Part shown: positions 1-8,364 of the stretch, piece by piece
Layout of the letters: each line of letters starts with the position of its first letter
Position numbering within the stretch: the first letter of the stretch is position 1
Assembly (NCBI GenBank): GCA_905479325.1
Contig: CAJQLW010000070.1
Coordinates: 17,230-81,229, forward strand
Reading direction: 5' to 3'
Origin: an uncultured Flavobacteriales bacterium
GTDB lineage: Bacteria > Bacteroidota > Bacteroidia > Flavobacteriales_E > Vicingaceae
Length of the DNA stretch: 64,000 nucleotides
The notes under the pieces: model-generated
Databases searched by the model: none
What the model was told of the DNA's origin: nothing
Seen by the model: the letters and a program-made list of their open reading frames with translations, nothing else
Position numbers and translations under genes: made by a program

Positions 1-1
1 G

Positions 2-100
2 CATAAATACTTTACCAAGTCATCGCAGGCTAGAAGACAACCTGAGAAAGAAAAACGAATTGGAGAATTGAAAGATAAGTTAGCTGCTTCAAAAAAGTAA
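2..100 (+). CDS. C-terminal end of an unidentified protein (5' cut by window edge)
   Basis: The window opens inside a reading frame that ends at a TAA at 98-100. About 32 residues are visible. They are very rich in Lys, Arg, Glu and Gln and end in Ala-Ala-Ser-Lys-Lys, as in a charged C-terminal tail. No domain can be recognised in so short a piece, and no function is assigned. The next gene starts 134 bp later, so it is probably transcribed separately. Confidence 0.45.
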   Translation, partial: HKYFTKSSQARRQPEKEKRIGELKDKLAASKK

Positions 101-234
101 ATTGGTACGATATTTACAGCATCGTATAAAAATTATTAATTTAGTGAGGTATTTTAGAGCGTAAAACCTTATTTGTTTAAGATTAACGTGTTAATTTAGA
201 CGGCTAGTAGTCGGAATTATAAGATAAAAAAGGT

Positions 235-1032
235 ATGACGAAACAAATTAAACTTTTTATATTCACCATATTGTTAGGTGTTTGTGGCGTAGCAAATGCC
301 GGTGTAATTGTATTAGAAGGCAATTACATGGGAAAGAACATTTTCGTGAAAAACCCATTTGGAGGAGCGGGAGTAGGTTTCTGTGTCTTTGAGGTAACAA
401 TTAATGGCAAATTATCTCCAGATGAGGTGAATCAATCTGCTTTTGAAATAGATTTTGGTAACCAGGGCTTAAAAATAGGTGATAAGGTTATTGTAAACAT
501 AAAACACAAAGACGATTGTGCACCTGAAGTTTTAAATTCTGAAGTGCTTAAACCAAAAAGTACATTTAATAATTCTAAGGCAACTGTGAATAAGGATGGG
601 GTTTTTGGTTGGACAGTTGATAACGAGAACGGGAAGTTAGACTACATTGTAGAGCAGTTTAGATGGAACAAATGGGTAAAAGTTGGAGAGGTTAGTGGAA
701 ACGGAACACCAGGTGTACACAACTACGAATTTAAAATTACACCTCACAGTGGAGAGAACACGTTTAGAGCAAAACAAATTGATTATACCGGAAAACCAAG
801 ATATACGAAGTCAGCCAAATATACTTCGTCTTCACCTGCTGTAACTATTGACGGAGATAAATTTAAAGGGACGGTAAACTTTATAGGAGGAGAAACAATG
901 TATGAGATTTACGATAGGTTCGGTACAATTGTTAAACGAGGTTTTGGTAGAAGTGCTGATATAAGCACGTTAGAAAAGGGAACTTATTATATTAGTTTTG
1001 ATAATGATACTAAAACAGTGCAGTTTAAGTAG
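235..1032 (+). CDS. Secreted protein of unknown function with a weak T9SS-like C-terminus
   Basis: This 265-residue protein begins with a clear Sec signal peptide (Lys-rich start, then a hydrophobic stretch to about residue 22 ending Ala-Asn-Ala). The body has no family I can name. It looks like beta-rich extracellular sequence, with two Cys in the first 100 residues. The last ~45 residues (Tyr-Glu-Ile-Tyr-Asp, Gly-Thr, 'DISTLEKGTYYISF', ending Val-Gln-Phe-Lys) resemble a shortened type A Por-secretion sorting domain, but the usual 'PNP' entry motif is missing, so export by T9SS is only a guess. A strong terminator follows 18 bp downstream, so the gene is probably monocistronic. Confidence 0.7.
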   Translation: MTKQIKLFIFTILLGVCGVANAGVIVLEGNYMGKNIFVKNPFGGAGVGFCVFEVTINGKLSPDEVNQSAFEIDFGNQGLKIGDKVIVNIKHKDDCAPEVLNSEVLKPKSTFNNSKATVNKDGVFGWTVDNENGKLDYIVEQFRWNKWVKVGEVSGNGTPGVHNYEFKITPHSGENTFRAKQIDYTGKPRYTKSAKYTSSSPAVTIDGDKFKGTVNFIGGETMYEIYDRFGTIVKRGFGRSADISTLEKGTYYISFDNDTKTVQFK

Positions 1033-1050
1033 AATAAAAAAATAAAATTA

Positions 1051-1081
1051 AAACCACGCTCGTTAACAGCGTGGTTTTTTT
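1051..1081 (+). terminator. Rho-independent terminator after the secreted protein
   Basis: A perfect 10-bp stem (AAACCACGCT at 1051-1060 with AGCGTGGTTT at 1068-1077) encloses a 7-nt loop and runs into a T tract ending at 1081. It sits 18 bp after the stop of the secreted-protein gene and directly before mce. Confidence 0.9.
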
Positions 1082-1093
1082 ATGCCAATTGAT

Positions 1094-1495
1094 ATGTTAA
1101 ATAAGATAGAGCACTTAGGGATTGCAGTAAAAAGTATTGAAGAGTCAGCTATAATGTACGAGAAGCTTTTAGGCAAACCCTCTTACAAAACAGAAGCTGT
1201 AGAAAGTGAAGGAGTATCCACCATGTTTTTTCAAATAGGAGAGAGTAAAATTGAACTGTTAGAGGCGACTAACCCCAGCAGTCCAATTGGAAAGTTTATT
1301 GAGAAAAAAGGTGAAGGAATACACCATATCGCATATGATGTAACCGACATAGAAGCCGAACTAAAACGGCTAAAGGCTGAAGGCTTTGAATTAATACATG
1401 AAACGCCTAAAGATGGAGCAGATAACAAGAGAATTGCTTTTCTACATCCCAAATCTACAGGAGGTGTTTTGGTAGAATTGTGTCAAGAGAAATAA
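1094..1495 (+). CDS. mce: Methylmalonyl-CoA epimerase
   Basis: This cytoplasmic VOC-fold enzyme interconverts (2R)- and (2S)-methylmalonyl-CoA in the propionyl-CoA/succinyl-CoA pathway. Counting from the chosen start it has 133 residues, the usual size. Likely metal ligands are His7 in 'HLGIAVKS', Gln47, one of His77/His78 in 'GIHHIAYDV', and Glu128 in 'VLVELC'. An upstream in-frame ATG at 1082 adds four residues, but it lies against the preceding terminator. The ATG at 1094 gives the family's normal N-terminus (Met-Leu-Asn-Lys-Ile-Glu-His), so I prefer it. No mutase gene is nearby. The gene converges on hppD with a shared two-way terminator between them. Confidence 0.9.
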   Translation: MLNKIEHLGIAVKSIEESAIMYEKLLGKPSYKTEAVESEGVSTMFFQIGESKIELLEATNPSSPIGKFIEKKGEGIHHIAYDVTDIEAELKRLKAEGFELIHETPKDGADNKRIAFLHPKSTGGVLVELCQEK

Positions 1496-1529
1496 AAAAA
1501 GGCGAATCAATTATTGATTCGCCTTTTAG
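1494..1529. terminator. Bidirectional terminator between mce and hppD
   Basis: A 10-bp perfect stem (GGCGAATCAA at 1501-1510 and TTGATTCGCC at 1514-1523) with a 3-nt loop has an A-run on its left and a T-run on its right. It can therefore end transcripts from both converging genes. Confidence 0.9.
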
Positions 1530-1545
1530 TTAGGGATAAAAACTT

Positions 1546-2706
1546 CTATAATGTACCTCTCTTTTCTTGCTCTCTTTCAATAGACTCAAACAATGCTTTG
1601 AAGTTCCCTGCTCCAAAACCGCGAGCGCCCATTCTTTGAATAATTTCAAAAAATAAAGTCGGCCGATCTTCTACTGGTTTAGTGAAGATTTGCAATAAGT
1701 AACCTTCCTCATCAGCATCAATCATAATCCCCAAAGCTTTTAGTGCCTCAATATCTTCTCTTAGTTCGTGGCTGTGCTCTTCTAATCTCCCCGGAACTGC
1801 TCTGTAATACTCGTCTGGGGGAGTTGATAGGAATTCAATACCTCTACTTCTTAAGTCTGCTACGGTACTCAAAATGTCATCTGTGGCTATTGCAATGTGC
1901 TGTACTCCAGGACCCTCGTAGAAGTCTAGGTACTCTTCAATTTGAGACTTTTTCTTTCCTTCTGCTGGCTCGTTAATCGGGAATTTAATTCTCCCATTCC
2001 CATTACTCATCACCTTACTCATCAAAGCTGAGTATTCAGTATGAATTTGCTTATCATCGAAAGATAAAAAGTTGACAAATCCCATAACATCCTCGTAATA
2101 CTTTACCCAAGTATTCATTTCATTCCAGCCAACATTTCCCACCATATGGTCGATGTATTTTAAACCGGTAGGTGCTGGATTGTAATCTGACTCCCATTTT
2201 TCAAACCCTGGCATAAAAGTACCCTCGTAGTTTTTCCGTTCTACAAACATGTGAACCGTTTCGCCATAGGTGTAAATTCCTGCCGTTACAACCTCGCCAT
2301 GCTCATCTTTCTCAACTTTTGGCTCTTGGTAGGATTTTGCTCCTCGCTTTGTTGTTTCTTCGTATGATTTTCGAGCATCTTCAACCCAAAGTGCAACAAC
2401 TTTTACACCATCACCGTGCTTTACAATGTGCTCGTTAATAGGATTTTTTGAACTTAACGGAGTAGTCAGTACCAGTTTAATTTTGTCTTGCTTTATTACA
2501 TATGAAACACTGTCTTTACTTCCTGTTTCCAGTCCTCGGTATGCATAAGATTGAAAGCCAAATGCTGTTTTATAAAAGTGAGCAGCTTGTTTTGCGTTGC
2601 CCACATAAAATTCTACGTAGTCAGTACCTAAAAGTGGAAGGAAATCTTGAGCACCTTCAAATATTTTTTCTAACCCGTAATTAACTGATTGTATTTCTTT
2701 TTTCAT
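1546..2706 (-). CDS. hppD: 4-hydroxyphenylpyruvate dioxygenase
   Basis: This Fe(II) enzyme converts 4-hydroxyphenylpyruvate to homogentisate in tyrosine breakdown. The 386-residue length is typical. Two VOC halves are visible: the N-terminal half starts near 'DYVEFYVGNAKQAAHFY', and the catalytic C-terminal half holds the metal ligands His in 'IDHMVGNV', His in 'VQHIAIAT' and Glu in 'FFEIIQR'. The C-terminal hallmark 'GFGAGNFKALF' is intact. No homogentisate dioxygenase lies beside it; a FAH-family protein at 47 kb is far away and not clearly part of the same route. A broken four-helix-bundle gene lies just upstream. Confidence 0.95.
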   Translation of the reverse strand: MKKEIQSVNYGLEKIFEGAQDFLPLLGTDYVEFYVGNAKQAAHFYKTAFGFQSYAYRGLETGSKDSVSYVIKQDKIKLVLTTPLSSKNPINEHIVKHGDGVKVVALWVEDARKSYEETTKRGAKSYQEPKVEKDEHGEVVTAGIYTYGETVHMFVERKNYEGTFMPGFEKWESDYNPAPTGLKYIDHMVGNVGWNEMNTWVKYYEDVMGFVNFLSFDDKQIHTEYSALMSKVMSNGNGRIKFPINEPAEGKKKSQIEEYLDFYEGPGVQHIAIATDDILSTVADLRSRGIEFLSTPPDEYYRAVPGRLEEHSHELREDIEALKALGIMIDADEEGYLLQIFTKPVEDRPTLFFEIIQRMGARGFGAGNFKALFESIEREQEKRGTL

Positions 2707-2715
2707 ATTTCTCAG

Positions 2716-2743
2716 ATGTTAGAAGATAGATGACAGAAGTAAG
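2716..2743 (+). repeat. Left heptamer array of the four-helix-bundle element
   Basis: Four consecutive 7-nt units read ATGTTAG, AAGATAG, ATGACAG and AAGTAAG, a degenerate period-7 purine-rich array. It lies between the hppD start and the 3' end of the four-helix-bundle pseudogene. It is in inverted orientation to the right-hand array at 3128-3155, whose minus-strand unit is AGGTTAG. Confidence 0.7.
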
Positions 2744-2752
2744 ACTATTGCC

Positions 2753-3109
2753 TCATAAGCCTTTTAGAAAACCAAAAGACATTTTTTGAAACTCACTTAA
2801 TTTGTTTTGTACACCTTCAAAATCTTCTTTTTTAATATAATTTCGTTTTAATGCAATTAATAATTGTGTTTCTAATTCAAATGATGACCCAAGCGAGATG
2901 TCAATATAATGAGCGAATGCTTTCTCAGTTCTAGAGGAGCCTTCTGCTATGTTGCTTGGTATAGAGATTGAACAACGACTTATTTGTGAAGTTAACCCAA
3001 ATTTTTCATCCTTTGGAAATTCTGACAGTAATTCAAAAGTATCTTACACAATATCCATCCCCAAACTCCAAATTTTAAGATTTTTATAATTGTGCCTTCT
3101 TCTTTCCAT
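2753..3109 (-). pseudogene. Four-helix-bundle (S23/IVS-type) protein, interrupted by a TAA
   Basis: Read on the minus strand from ATG at 3107-3109, the frame gives 118 codons, the usual size of the four-helix-bundle family first seen in 23S rRNA intervening sequences and related to the Avd proteins of diversity-generating elements. Recognisable pieces are 'NLKIWSLGMDIV', 'FGLTSQISRC', 'SNIAEGSSR' and a C-terminal 'SEFQKMSFGFLKGL'. Codon 22 is TAA (3044-3046); both sides stay in the same frame and match the family, so this is a nonsense lesion. Restart at an internal start is unlikely because helix 1 would be lost. The gene sits alone between hppD and lysS, framed by inverted heptamer repeats, suggesting arrival as a small cassette. 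The biochemical role of such stand-alone proteins is unknown. Confidence 0.8.
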
Positions 3110-3127
3110 TTATAGAATCATTATTTT

Positions 3128-3155
3128 CTAACCTCTAACCTCTAACCTCTAACCC
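3128..3155 (-). repeat. Right heptamer array of the four-helix-bundle element
   Basis: Four tandem copies of CTAACCT (the last is CTAACCC) equal AGGTTAG on the minus strand. The array ends two bases before the stop codon of lysS and mirrors the degenerate heptamers at 2716-2743 on the other side of the four-helix-bundle pseudogene. Confidence 0.9.
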
Positions 3156-3157
3156 TC

Positions 3158-4864
3158 CTACTTCAACAACACCAACTTTTCATCGCCATTTACTTCTACT
3201 TTGGTCAATCCCAGCTTGTTTAGGCCTTTCATCCCCTTATCCCACTGCTTTCCGCTCAGGCCTGTTTTATCTTTGAGCGCACCAATCTCTAAATTACCTT
3301 CTTTTTTCAATACCTCAAAAATTGTTTTTTCTGAATCGCTCAGTTCAATTGCTTTCTTTTCGGGTCTCATTTGAGGAAAGAATAACACGTCTTGAATAGA
3401 ATTAGAGTTGGTCATAATCATAGCTAATCGATCAATTCCAATTCCCAAACCTGAGGTTGGCGGCATTCCAATTTCAATAGCTCTTAAAAAGTCTTCGTCT
3501 AAAATCATAGCCTCGTCATCTCCTCTTTTTCCAAGCTCTAATTGCTCTTCAAATCTAGCTCTTTGATCAATGGGGTCATTCAACTCAGAAAATGCATTAC
3601 AAATCTCCTTACCGTTGCAAACTGCTTCAAATCGTTCAACTAAGCCTTCTTTCGAGCGGTGCTTTTTCGCTAATGGCGACATCTCAACAGGATAGTCTGT
3701 AATAAAAGTAGGTTGAATTAAAAGCGGCTCACATTTTTCGCCAAAAATTTCATCGATTAACTTTCCTCTACCCATCGTTTCATCAATTGGCACGTCTAGC
3801 TTTTCAGCAGCAACTCGCAACTCGGCTTCATTCATTTCAGAAATATCGACACCTGTGAAGTGTTCAATTGCTTCGTACATCGTGTAGCGCTTCCATGGTC
3901 GTTGAAAGTTTATGGTGTTTTTACCGACTTGAACTTCTGTTTTCCCATGAATATCAAGTGCTATTTTTTCAACCATCTCTTCCACTAAATCCATCATCCA
4001 GTAGTAATCTTTATAGGCTACGTATAGCTCCATTTGGGTAAACTCAGGATTGTGGAAACGACTCATGCCTTCATTTCTGAAATCTTTTGCAAACTCATAA
4101 ACCCCATCAAAACCACCAACAATTAACTTTTTAAGATATAGCTCGTTGGCTATTCTCAAATACAAGGTCATGTCCAATGTATTGTGGTGTGTTTTAAACG
4201 GACGAGCTGCTGCACCTCCATAAATGGGCTGTAAAATTGGTGTTTCAACTTCCAAATAGTCCTTTTCATTCAAAAATTGACGCATGGAGTTGGTCAACTT
4301 TGTTCGCTTAATAAAGGCATCTTTCACATGAGGGTTTACAATTAAGTCTGTGTATCGCTGACGATACCGTTGCTCAGGGTCTGTAAAAGCATCGTGTGTT
4401 TTACCTTCGCTATCTGTTTTCACAATTGGCAAAGGGCGCAAGGATTTGGTCAATAGAACTAATTCTGTCGCATGAACCGATATTTCTCCTACTTGTGTTT
4501 TGAATACCCTTCCTTTTACGCCAACAATGTCTCCAATGTCTAAGTATTTTTTAAAAACATCGTTATACATGGTTTTATCATCACCATCGCAAATGTCATC
4601 TCTACTTATATAGATTTGAATTTTGCCATGAGCATCCTGAATCTCAGCAAATGATGCCTTGCCCATAATACGCTTACTCATAAAACGTCCAGCAATAACA
4701 ACTTCTTGGAAATTATTATCAGCTTCATTGTAGCCTTCTTTAATTCCCTTTGAATTTGTGTTGATAGGAAAAAGCTCTGAAGGATAAGGATTTATACCCA
4801 AATCTATTAATCTTTCTAAGGTTACTCGTCTTACTTTTTCTTGTTCTGTTAATCCAATGCTCAT
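3158..4864 (-). CDS. lysS: Lysyl-tRNA synthetase (class II)
   Basis: This enzyme charges tRNA-Lys with lysine. The protein has 568 residues. An N-terminal anticodon-binding OB fold ('[18 protein letters not shown]') is followed by the class II core, with motif 2 near '[14 protein letters not shown]' and motif 3 at '[12 protein letters not shown]'. It is about 65 residues longer than the E. coli enzyme. The extra C-terminal part after 'FFPQMRPEK' looks like a small helix-turn-helix-like domain, a known feature of Bacteroidota LysS. The stop codon abuts the heptamer repeat array. A good -7 promoter box lies about 20 bp upstream of the start. Confidence 0.96.
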   Translation of the reverse strand: MSIGLTEQEKVRRVTLERLIDLGINPYPSELFPINTNSKGIKEGYNEADNNFQEVVIAGRFMSKRIMGKASFAEIQDAHGKIQIYISRDDICDGDDKTMYNDVFKKYLDIGDIVGVKGRVFKTQVGEISVHATELVLLTKSLRPLPIVKTDSEGKTHDAFTDPEQRYRQRYTDLIVNPHVKDAFIKRTKLTNSMRQFLNEKDYLEVETPILQPIYGGAAARPFKTHHNTLDMTLYLRIANELYLKKLIVGGFDGVYEFAKDFRNEGMSRFHNPEFTQMELYVAYKDYYWMMDLVEEMVEKIALDIHGKTEVQVGKNTINFQRPWKRYTMYEAIEHFTGVDISEMNEAELRVAAEKLDVPIDETMGRGKLIDEIFGEKCEPLLIQPTFITDYPVEMSPLAKKHRSKEGLVERFEAVCNGKEICNAFSELNDPIDQRARFEEQLELGKRGDDEAMILDEDFLRAIEIGMPPTSGLGIGIDRLAMIMTNSNSIQDVLFFPQMRPEKKAIELSDSEKTIFEVLKKEGNLEIGALKDKTGLSGKQWDKGMKGLNKLGLTKVEVNGDEKLVLLK

Positions 4865-4883
4865 GTTGAAAATAATTTAGCGA

Positions 4884-4891
4884 CAAAGGTA
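4884..4891 (-). promoter_or_regulatory. -7 promoter box of lysS
   Basis: CAAAGGTA on the plus strand reads TACCTTTG on the coding strand, an exact match to the Bacteroidota -7 box TAnnTTTG, 20 bp before the lysS start. Confidence 0.6.
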
Positions 4892-4986
4892 ATATTTAGC
4901 GGCTTAAAAAAGGATGGGATAACGCCTTAGTTTGCACATTGTGGAGCTTTTTTTGGTTACTTTGCGTTCCTTAAAATTGAATAGTT

Positions 4987-5976
4987 ATGATGGATGAATT
5001 GATCGCAGGTTTTACCTCGCACCTAAAAGAGGCAGTACAAGTAGGAAAAAAGGCCGATTTTTCAAATACTGATAATTCTTTAATGAATGTATTGGTTTGC
5101 GGTTTAGGAGGTTCTGGAATAGGTGGAACCATTATTAGCCAGTTGGTTAGTGAGCAATGTGCACTGCCAATAACCGTTAATAAGGATTACAAAATTCCTT
5201 CATTTGTGAACCAAGACACCTTAGTTATTTGCTGTTCTTACTCCGGGAATACGGAAGAAACGTTAGAGATGTATCAACAAGCATATGATAAAGGTGCAGA
5301 GATTGCTATTATTACTTCAGGGGGTAAATTTGCTGAGATTGCAAAAAAAATCGGTCACAATATAATTGAAATAAGAGGGGGCTTTCCTCCACGGGCAGCG
5401 TTTGGCTTGTCATTTCCTCAATTGTTTTTTGTTTTGAATCAATACGGTTTAATTAACAATGATTTTGAAGCTCAGATTGAAGAAGCCATGAAATTAATGG
5501 ATGCAGAAGAGTCAGCCATTCAAGCAGAGGCAAAAGAAGTAGCAAAAAAAATGCATGGTACTTTTCCAATAATTTATACGGAAGCACCTATGGAAGGAGT
5601 TGCAGTTCGATTTAGACAGCAAATTGCTGAAAATTCAAAGATGTTATCTTCCCATCATGTAATTCCGGAAATGAATCACAATGAATTAGTAGGTTGGAGA
5701 ACGAAGAATGAAGATTTATCTGTAATCTTTTTCAGATCTAAAGATGAATATTATCGAAACACCGCAAGAATTGAGAAGTCTAAAGAGGTAGCTTCAGAAT
5801 ATACCAGTAACGTAATTGAAATAGTTGCGAAAGGTGATGGAAAGATTCAGCAAGCGCTTTATTTAATCCATTTTGGTGATTGGATTACGTATGACCTTGC
5901 AGAATTAAAAGGTATTGACTCTGTTGAGGTAGATGTAATTACCGGTTTAAAAGATATGTTAGCAGGTTTAGCGTAA
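4987..5976 (+). CDS. Bifunctional phosphoglucose/phosphomannose isomerase
   Basis: This SIS-domain enzyme interconverts aldose and ketose 6-phosphates (glucose-6-P or mannose-6-P with fructose-6-P). The 329-residue length fits the small bifunctional PGI/PMI family rather than classical Pgi of about 550 residues. Visible features are the SIS loop 'GLGGSGIGG' at residues 39-47, the phosphate-binding 'SYSGNTEET' at 84-92, and the C-terminal 'PEMNHNELVGW', which carries the family's catalytic Glu and His. Two ATGs stand in a row at 4987 and 4990 and either may be used. It stands alone, divergent from lysS and convergent with rnc. It links glycolysis to mannose-derived sugars for surface polysaccharide, but that link is inference. 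Confidence 0.88.
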   Translation: MMDELIAGFTSHLKEAVQVGKKADFSNTDNSLMNVLVCGLGGSGIGGTIISQLVSEQCALPITVNKDYKIPSFVNQDTLVICCSYSGNTEETLEMYQQAYDKGAEIAIITSGGKFAEIAKKIGHNIIEIRGGFPPRAAFGLSFPQLFFVLNQYGLINNDFEAQIEEAMKLMDAEESAIQAEAKEVAKKMHGTFPIIYTEAPMEGVAVRFRQQIAENSKMLSSHHVIPEMNHNELVGWRTKNEDLSVIFFRSKDEYYRNTARIEKSKEVASEYTSNVIEIVAKGDGKIQQALYLIHFGDWITYDLAELKGIDSVEVDVITGLKDMLAGLA

Positions 5977-5985
5977 AACGTTCTT

Positions 5986-6693
5986 TTATTTACCCTCAAA
6001 AAATAGCCGAGCAGCCTCCTGTTCGGCTCTTTTTTTGGAATTTCCTTCGCCAATAATAGGTTCAGCGTTGCCAACAAATAGTTCGCATCGAAAGAACTTG
6101 CTACTATCATTTTCCACCCCTACAGTGTGAAATTTATACGTGGTTTTTTCACTTTGGCTAAACTCAATGAGTTTGCTTTTAAAATTGGTTTCAGTAGCTA
6201 GCAATTCTTCTACGTCAATATAATCTTTAATGATTTTGTTAACTATAAATCGTTTACATTGATCGTAACCTTTGTCTAGATAAATTGCTCCAACTAAAGC
6301 TTCAAAAGCATCGCCATAAATTGACTTCGATCTGTTAAGGTTCACTGAAGTTTCGAGAAATGTATCTAAGCCAATATCTACCGAGAGCTGGTTTAAGAAA
6401 TTTCTACTAACAAGTTTAGATCTGATTTTAGTGAGGAAGCCCTCATCTTCAAAAGGAAATTTTTTAAAAAAGTATTCTGCAACAATAGCACCCAAAACCG
6501 CGTCGCCTAAAAACTCTAGACGCTCATTGCTTACTTTTTCGGTTTCTTGTTGGTCATTTACAACAGATTTGTGTGTAAATGCTTGATCGTAAAGTGAGAA
6601 ATTGCTTGGATAAAATCCAAGAATTTGTTTTAACGTTTTGTGTTTGCTGTTGTCAGAAAGAAGAAAGTATTGTATTCCTCTAAATAAACTCAA
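5986..6693 (-). CDS. rnc: Ribonuclease III
   Basis: This double-strand-specific endoribonuclease processes rRNA precursors and structured RNAs. The 235-residue protein has the signature 'NERLEFLGDAV' at residues 56-66, which holds the catalytic acidic residues. A second acidic patch lies in 'YGDAFEALVGAIYLDKG'. A C-terminal dsRNA-binding domain ends 'GNSKKRAEQEAARLFFEGK'. The gene starts three bases after the fabF stop, so rnc is the last gene of an acpP-fabF-rnc operon, an arrangement common in Bacteroidota. Confidence 0.96.
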   Translation of the reverse strand: MSLFRGIQYFLLSDNSKHKTLKQILGFYPSNFSLYDQAFTHKSVVNDQQETEKVSNERLEFLGDAVLGAIVAEYFFKKFPFEDEGFLTKIRSKLVSRNFLNQLSVDIGLDTFLETSVNLNRSKSIYGDAFEALVGAIYLDKGYDQCKRFIVNKIIKDYIDVEELLATETNFKSKLIEFSQSEKTTYKFHTVGVENDSSKFFRCELFVGNAEPIIGEGNSKKRAEQEAARLFFEGK

Positions 6694-6696
6694 TGC

Positions 6697-7944
6697 TTAG
6701 ATTTTTTTGAAAATCGTTGAGGCATTGTGACCTCCAAACCCAAAAGTATTGCTCAATGCCGCTCTAACCTCTCGTTTTTGAGCTTTGTTGAACGTGAAAT
6801 TAAGTTTTGGGTCAAACTCATCGTCATCTGTAAAATGATTTATGGTTGGTGGAACAATATCGTTTTTCACAGAAAGAATACAAGCTATCGCCTCAATAAT
6901 TCCGGCAGCACCTAATAGGTGACCAGTCATTGATTTGGTTGAACTAATGTTCAAATTGTATGCATGTTCTCCAAAAACCCCTACAATTGCTTTTGCTTCT
7001 GCAACATCACCAAGTGGAGTAGATGTTCCGTGAACGTTAATGTAATCGATGTCTTGAGGAGACATTCCTGCGTCTTCTAACGCATATTTCATAACATTCA
7101 TTGCTCCTAGCCCTTCCGGATGTGGAGCAGTCATGTGATATGCATCTGCTGATAGACCACTTCCGATAACTTCTGCATAAATTTTTGCACCACGAGCAAC
7201 TGCGTGCTCGTATTCTTCAAGAATCAGAGAACCACCTCCATCACCAAGTACAAAACCATCACGGTCTTTGTCAAATGGACGAGAAGCTGTTTTCGGATCG
7301 TCGTTTCTTTTAGAAAGTGCTTGAAGGGCATTAAATCCGCCAATACCCGCTTCTGTAACTGCTGCTTCTGAACCACCGGCTACACAAAGATCCATTTTCC
7401 CTAAACGAATGTAGGTAGTTGCATCAATAATAGCGTTGGTGCTAGAAGCACATGCTGAAACAGTGGTGAAATTAGGTCCTCTTAAACCATGTTTAATTGA
7501 GATATGCCCTGGAGCGATATCTGCAATCATTTTTGGAATAAAAAATGGATTGAATCTTGGAGTTCCGTCGCCAGTGCCAAAAGCAATAGCTTCGTCTTGA
7601 AAAGTTTTTAAACCTCCAATGCCTGCGCCCCAAATCACACCAAAACGATCTTTATTAACAGTATCCATATTTAAGCCTGAATCAGCAATCGCTTCATCGG
7701 TAGCTATCATAGCATACTGAGCAAAAAGGTCTAGCTTACGAGCTTCCTTTCTGTCAAAAAAATTGTTTGGGTCGTAATTTTTTACCTCGCAGGCAAATTG
7801 AGTCTTAAATAAGGAGGCATCGAATTGAGTGATGGGAGCAGCACCGCTCCTCCCATCTATCAATGCGTTCCAATACTCTTCAACGGTGTTTCCAATTGGC
7901 GTAATAGCGCCAATTCCGGTTACAACAACTCTCTTCAACTCCAT
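6697..7944 (-). CDS. fabF: 3-oxoacyl-[ACP] synthase II
   Basis: This condensing enzyme elongates acyl-ACP with malonyl-ACP in type II fatty acid synthesis. At 415 residues it is full length. The catalytic triad is intact: Cys165 in 'TVSACASSTN', His305 in 'NVHGTSTPLGD' and His342 in 'TGHLLGAAG'. It lies 15 bp downstream of acpP, which supplies its substrate carrier, and 3 bp before rnc, so the three are very likely cotranscribed. Confidence 0.97.
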   Translation of the reverse strand: MELKRVVVTGIGAITPIGNTVEEYWNALIDGRSGAAPITQFDASLFKTQFACEVKNYDPNNFFDRKEARKLDLFAQYAMIATDEAIADSGLNMDTVNKDRFGVIWGAGIGGLKTFQDEAIAFGTGDGTPRFNPFFIPKMIADIAPGHISIKHGLRGPNFTTVSACASSTNAIIDATTYIRLGKMDLCVAGGSEAAVTEAGIGGFNALQALSKRNDDPKTASRPFDKDRDGFVLGDGGGSLILEEYEHAVARGAKIYAEVIGSGLSADAYHMTAPHPEGLGAMNVMKYALEDAGMSPQDIDYINVHGTSTPLGDVAEAKAIVGVFGEHAYNLNISSTKSMTGHLLGAAGIIEAIACILSVKNDIVPPTINHFTDDDEFDPKLNFTFNKAQKREVRAALSNTFGFGGHNASTIFKKI

Positions 7945-7959
7945 TGTCTAGAGAATTAA

Positions 7960-8196
7960 TTATTTGCTATTTCCTTCAATGTAAGTAATTGCATCACCCA
8001 CGGTAGCAATTTTTTCTGCCTGATCGTCTGGAATTGCAATGTTGAATTCCTTTTCGAATTCCATTATCAACTCAACAGTGTCTAGTGAATCGGCACCTAA
8101 ATCATTTGTGAAACTAGCTTCTGCTGTTACTTCACTTTCTTCAACGCCTAATTTATCAACGATAATTGCTTTTACTCTTGATGCTGTATCTGCCAT
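7960..8196 (-). CDS. acpP: Acyl carrier protein
   Basis: This small acidic carrier holds growing acyl chains on a 4'-phosphopantetheine arm. It has 78 residues, and the attachment site is Ser37 in '[15 protein letters not shown]'. It is the first gene of the acpP-fabF-rnc block. The 168 bp upstream (8197-8364) is very AT-rich and must hold the operon promoter, but I see no exact TAnnTTTG box there. Confidence 0.97.
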   Translation of the reverse strand: MADTASRVKAIIVDKLGVEESEVTAEASFTNDLGADSLDTVELIMEFEKEFNIAIPDDQAEKIATVGDAITYIEGNSK

Positions 8197-8364
8197 CTTT
8201 TTTAATTTTAATTTAACTGCAAAGAAAATCCTATTTAAAACAATATCAAAATTTATTTTCAGTGTCTTTTCTTGGCTATTTATTTGTAGAATTAGCGAAA
8301 ATAATGAAATATTTTAAAAGGGTTATTTCATTGTTTTTTAATTTGATACTTGCTGAATAAGAAT

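Noticed and set aside
101..234. A small gene or RNA before the first secreted protein
   Set aside because: No open frame with a likely start, no clear hairpin and no exact -7 box; I see nothing I can support.
3128..3155. Telomere-like or CRISPR-like repeat (CTAACCT x4)
   Set aside because: The unit is 7 bp with no spacers and no cas genes, and it lies between ordinary chromosomal genes. It fits the ends of the four-helix-bundle cassette better.
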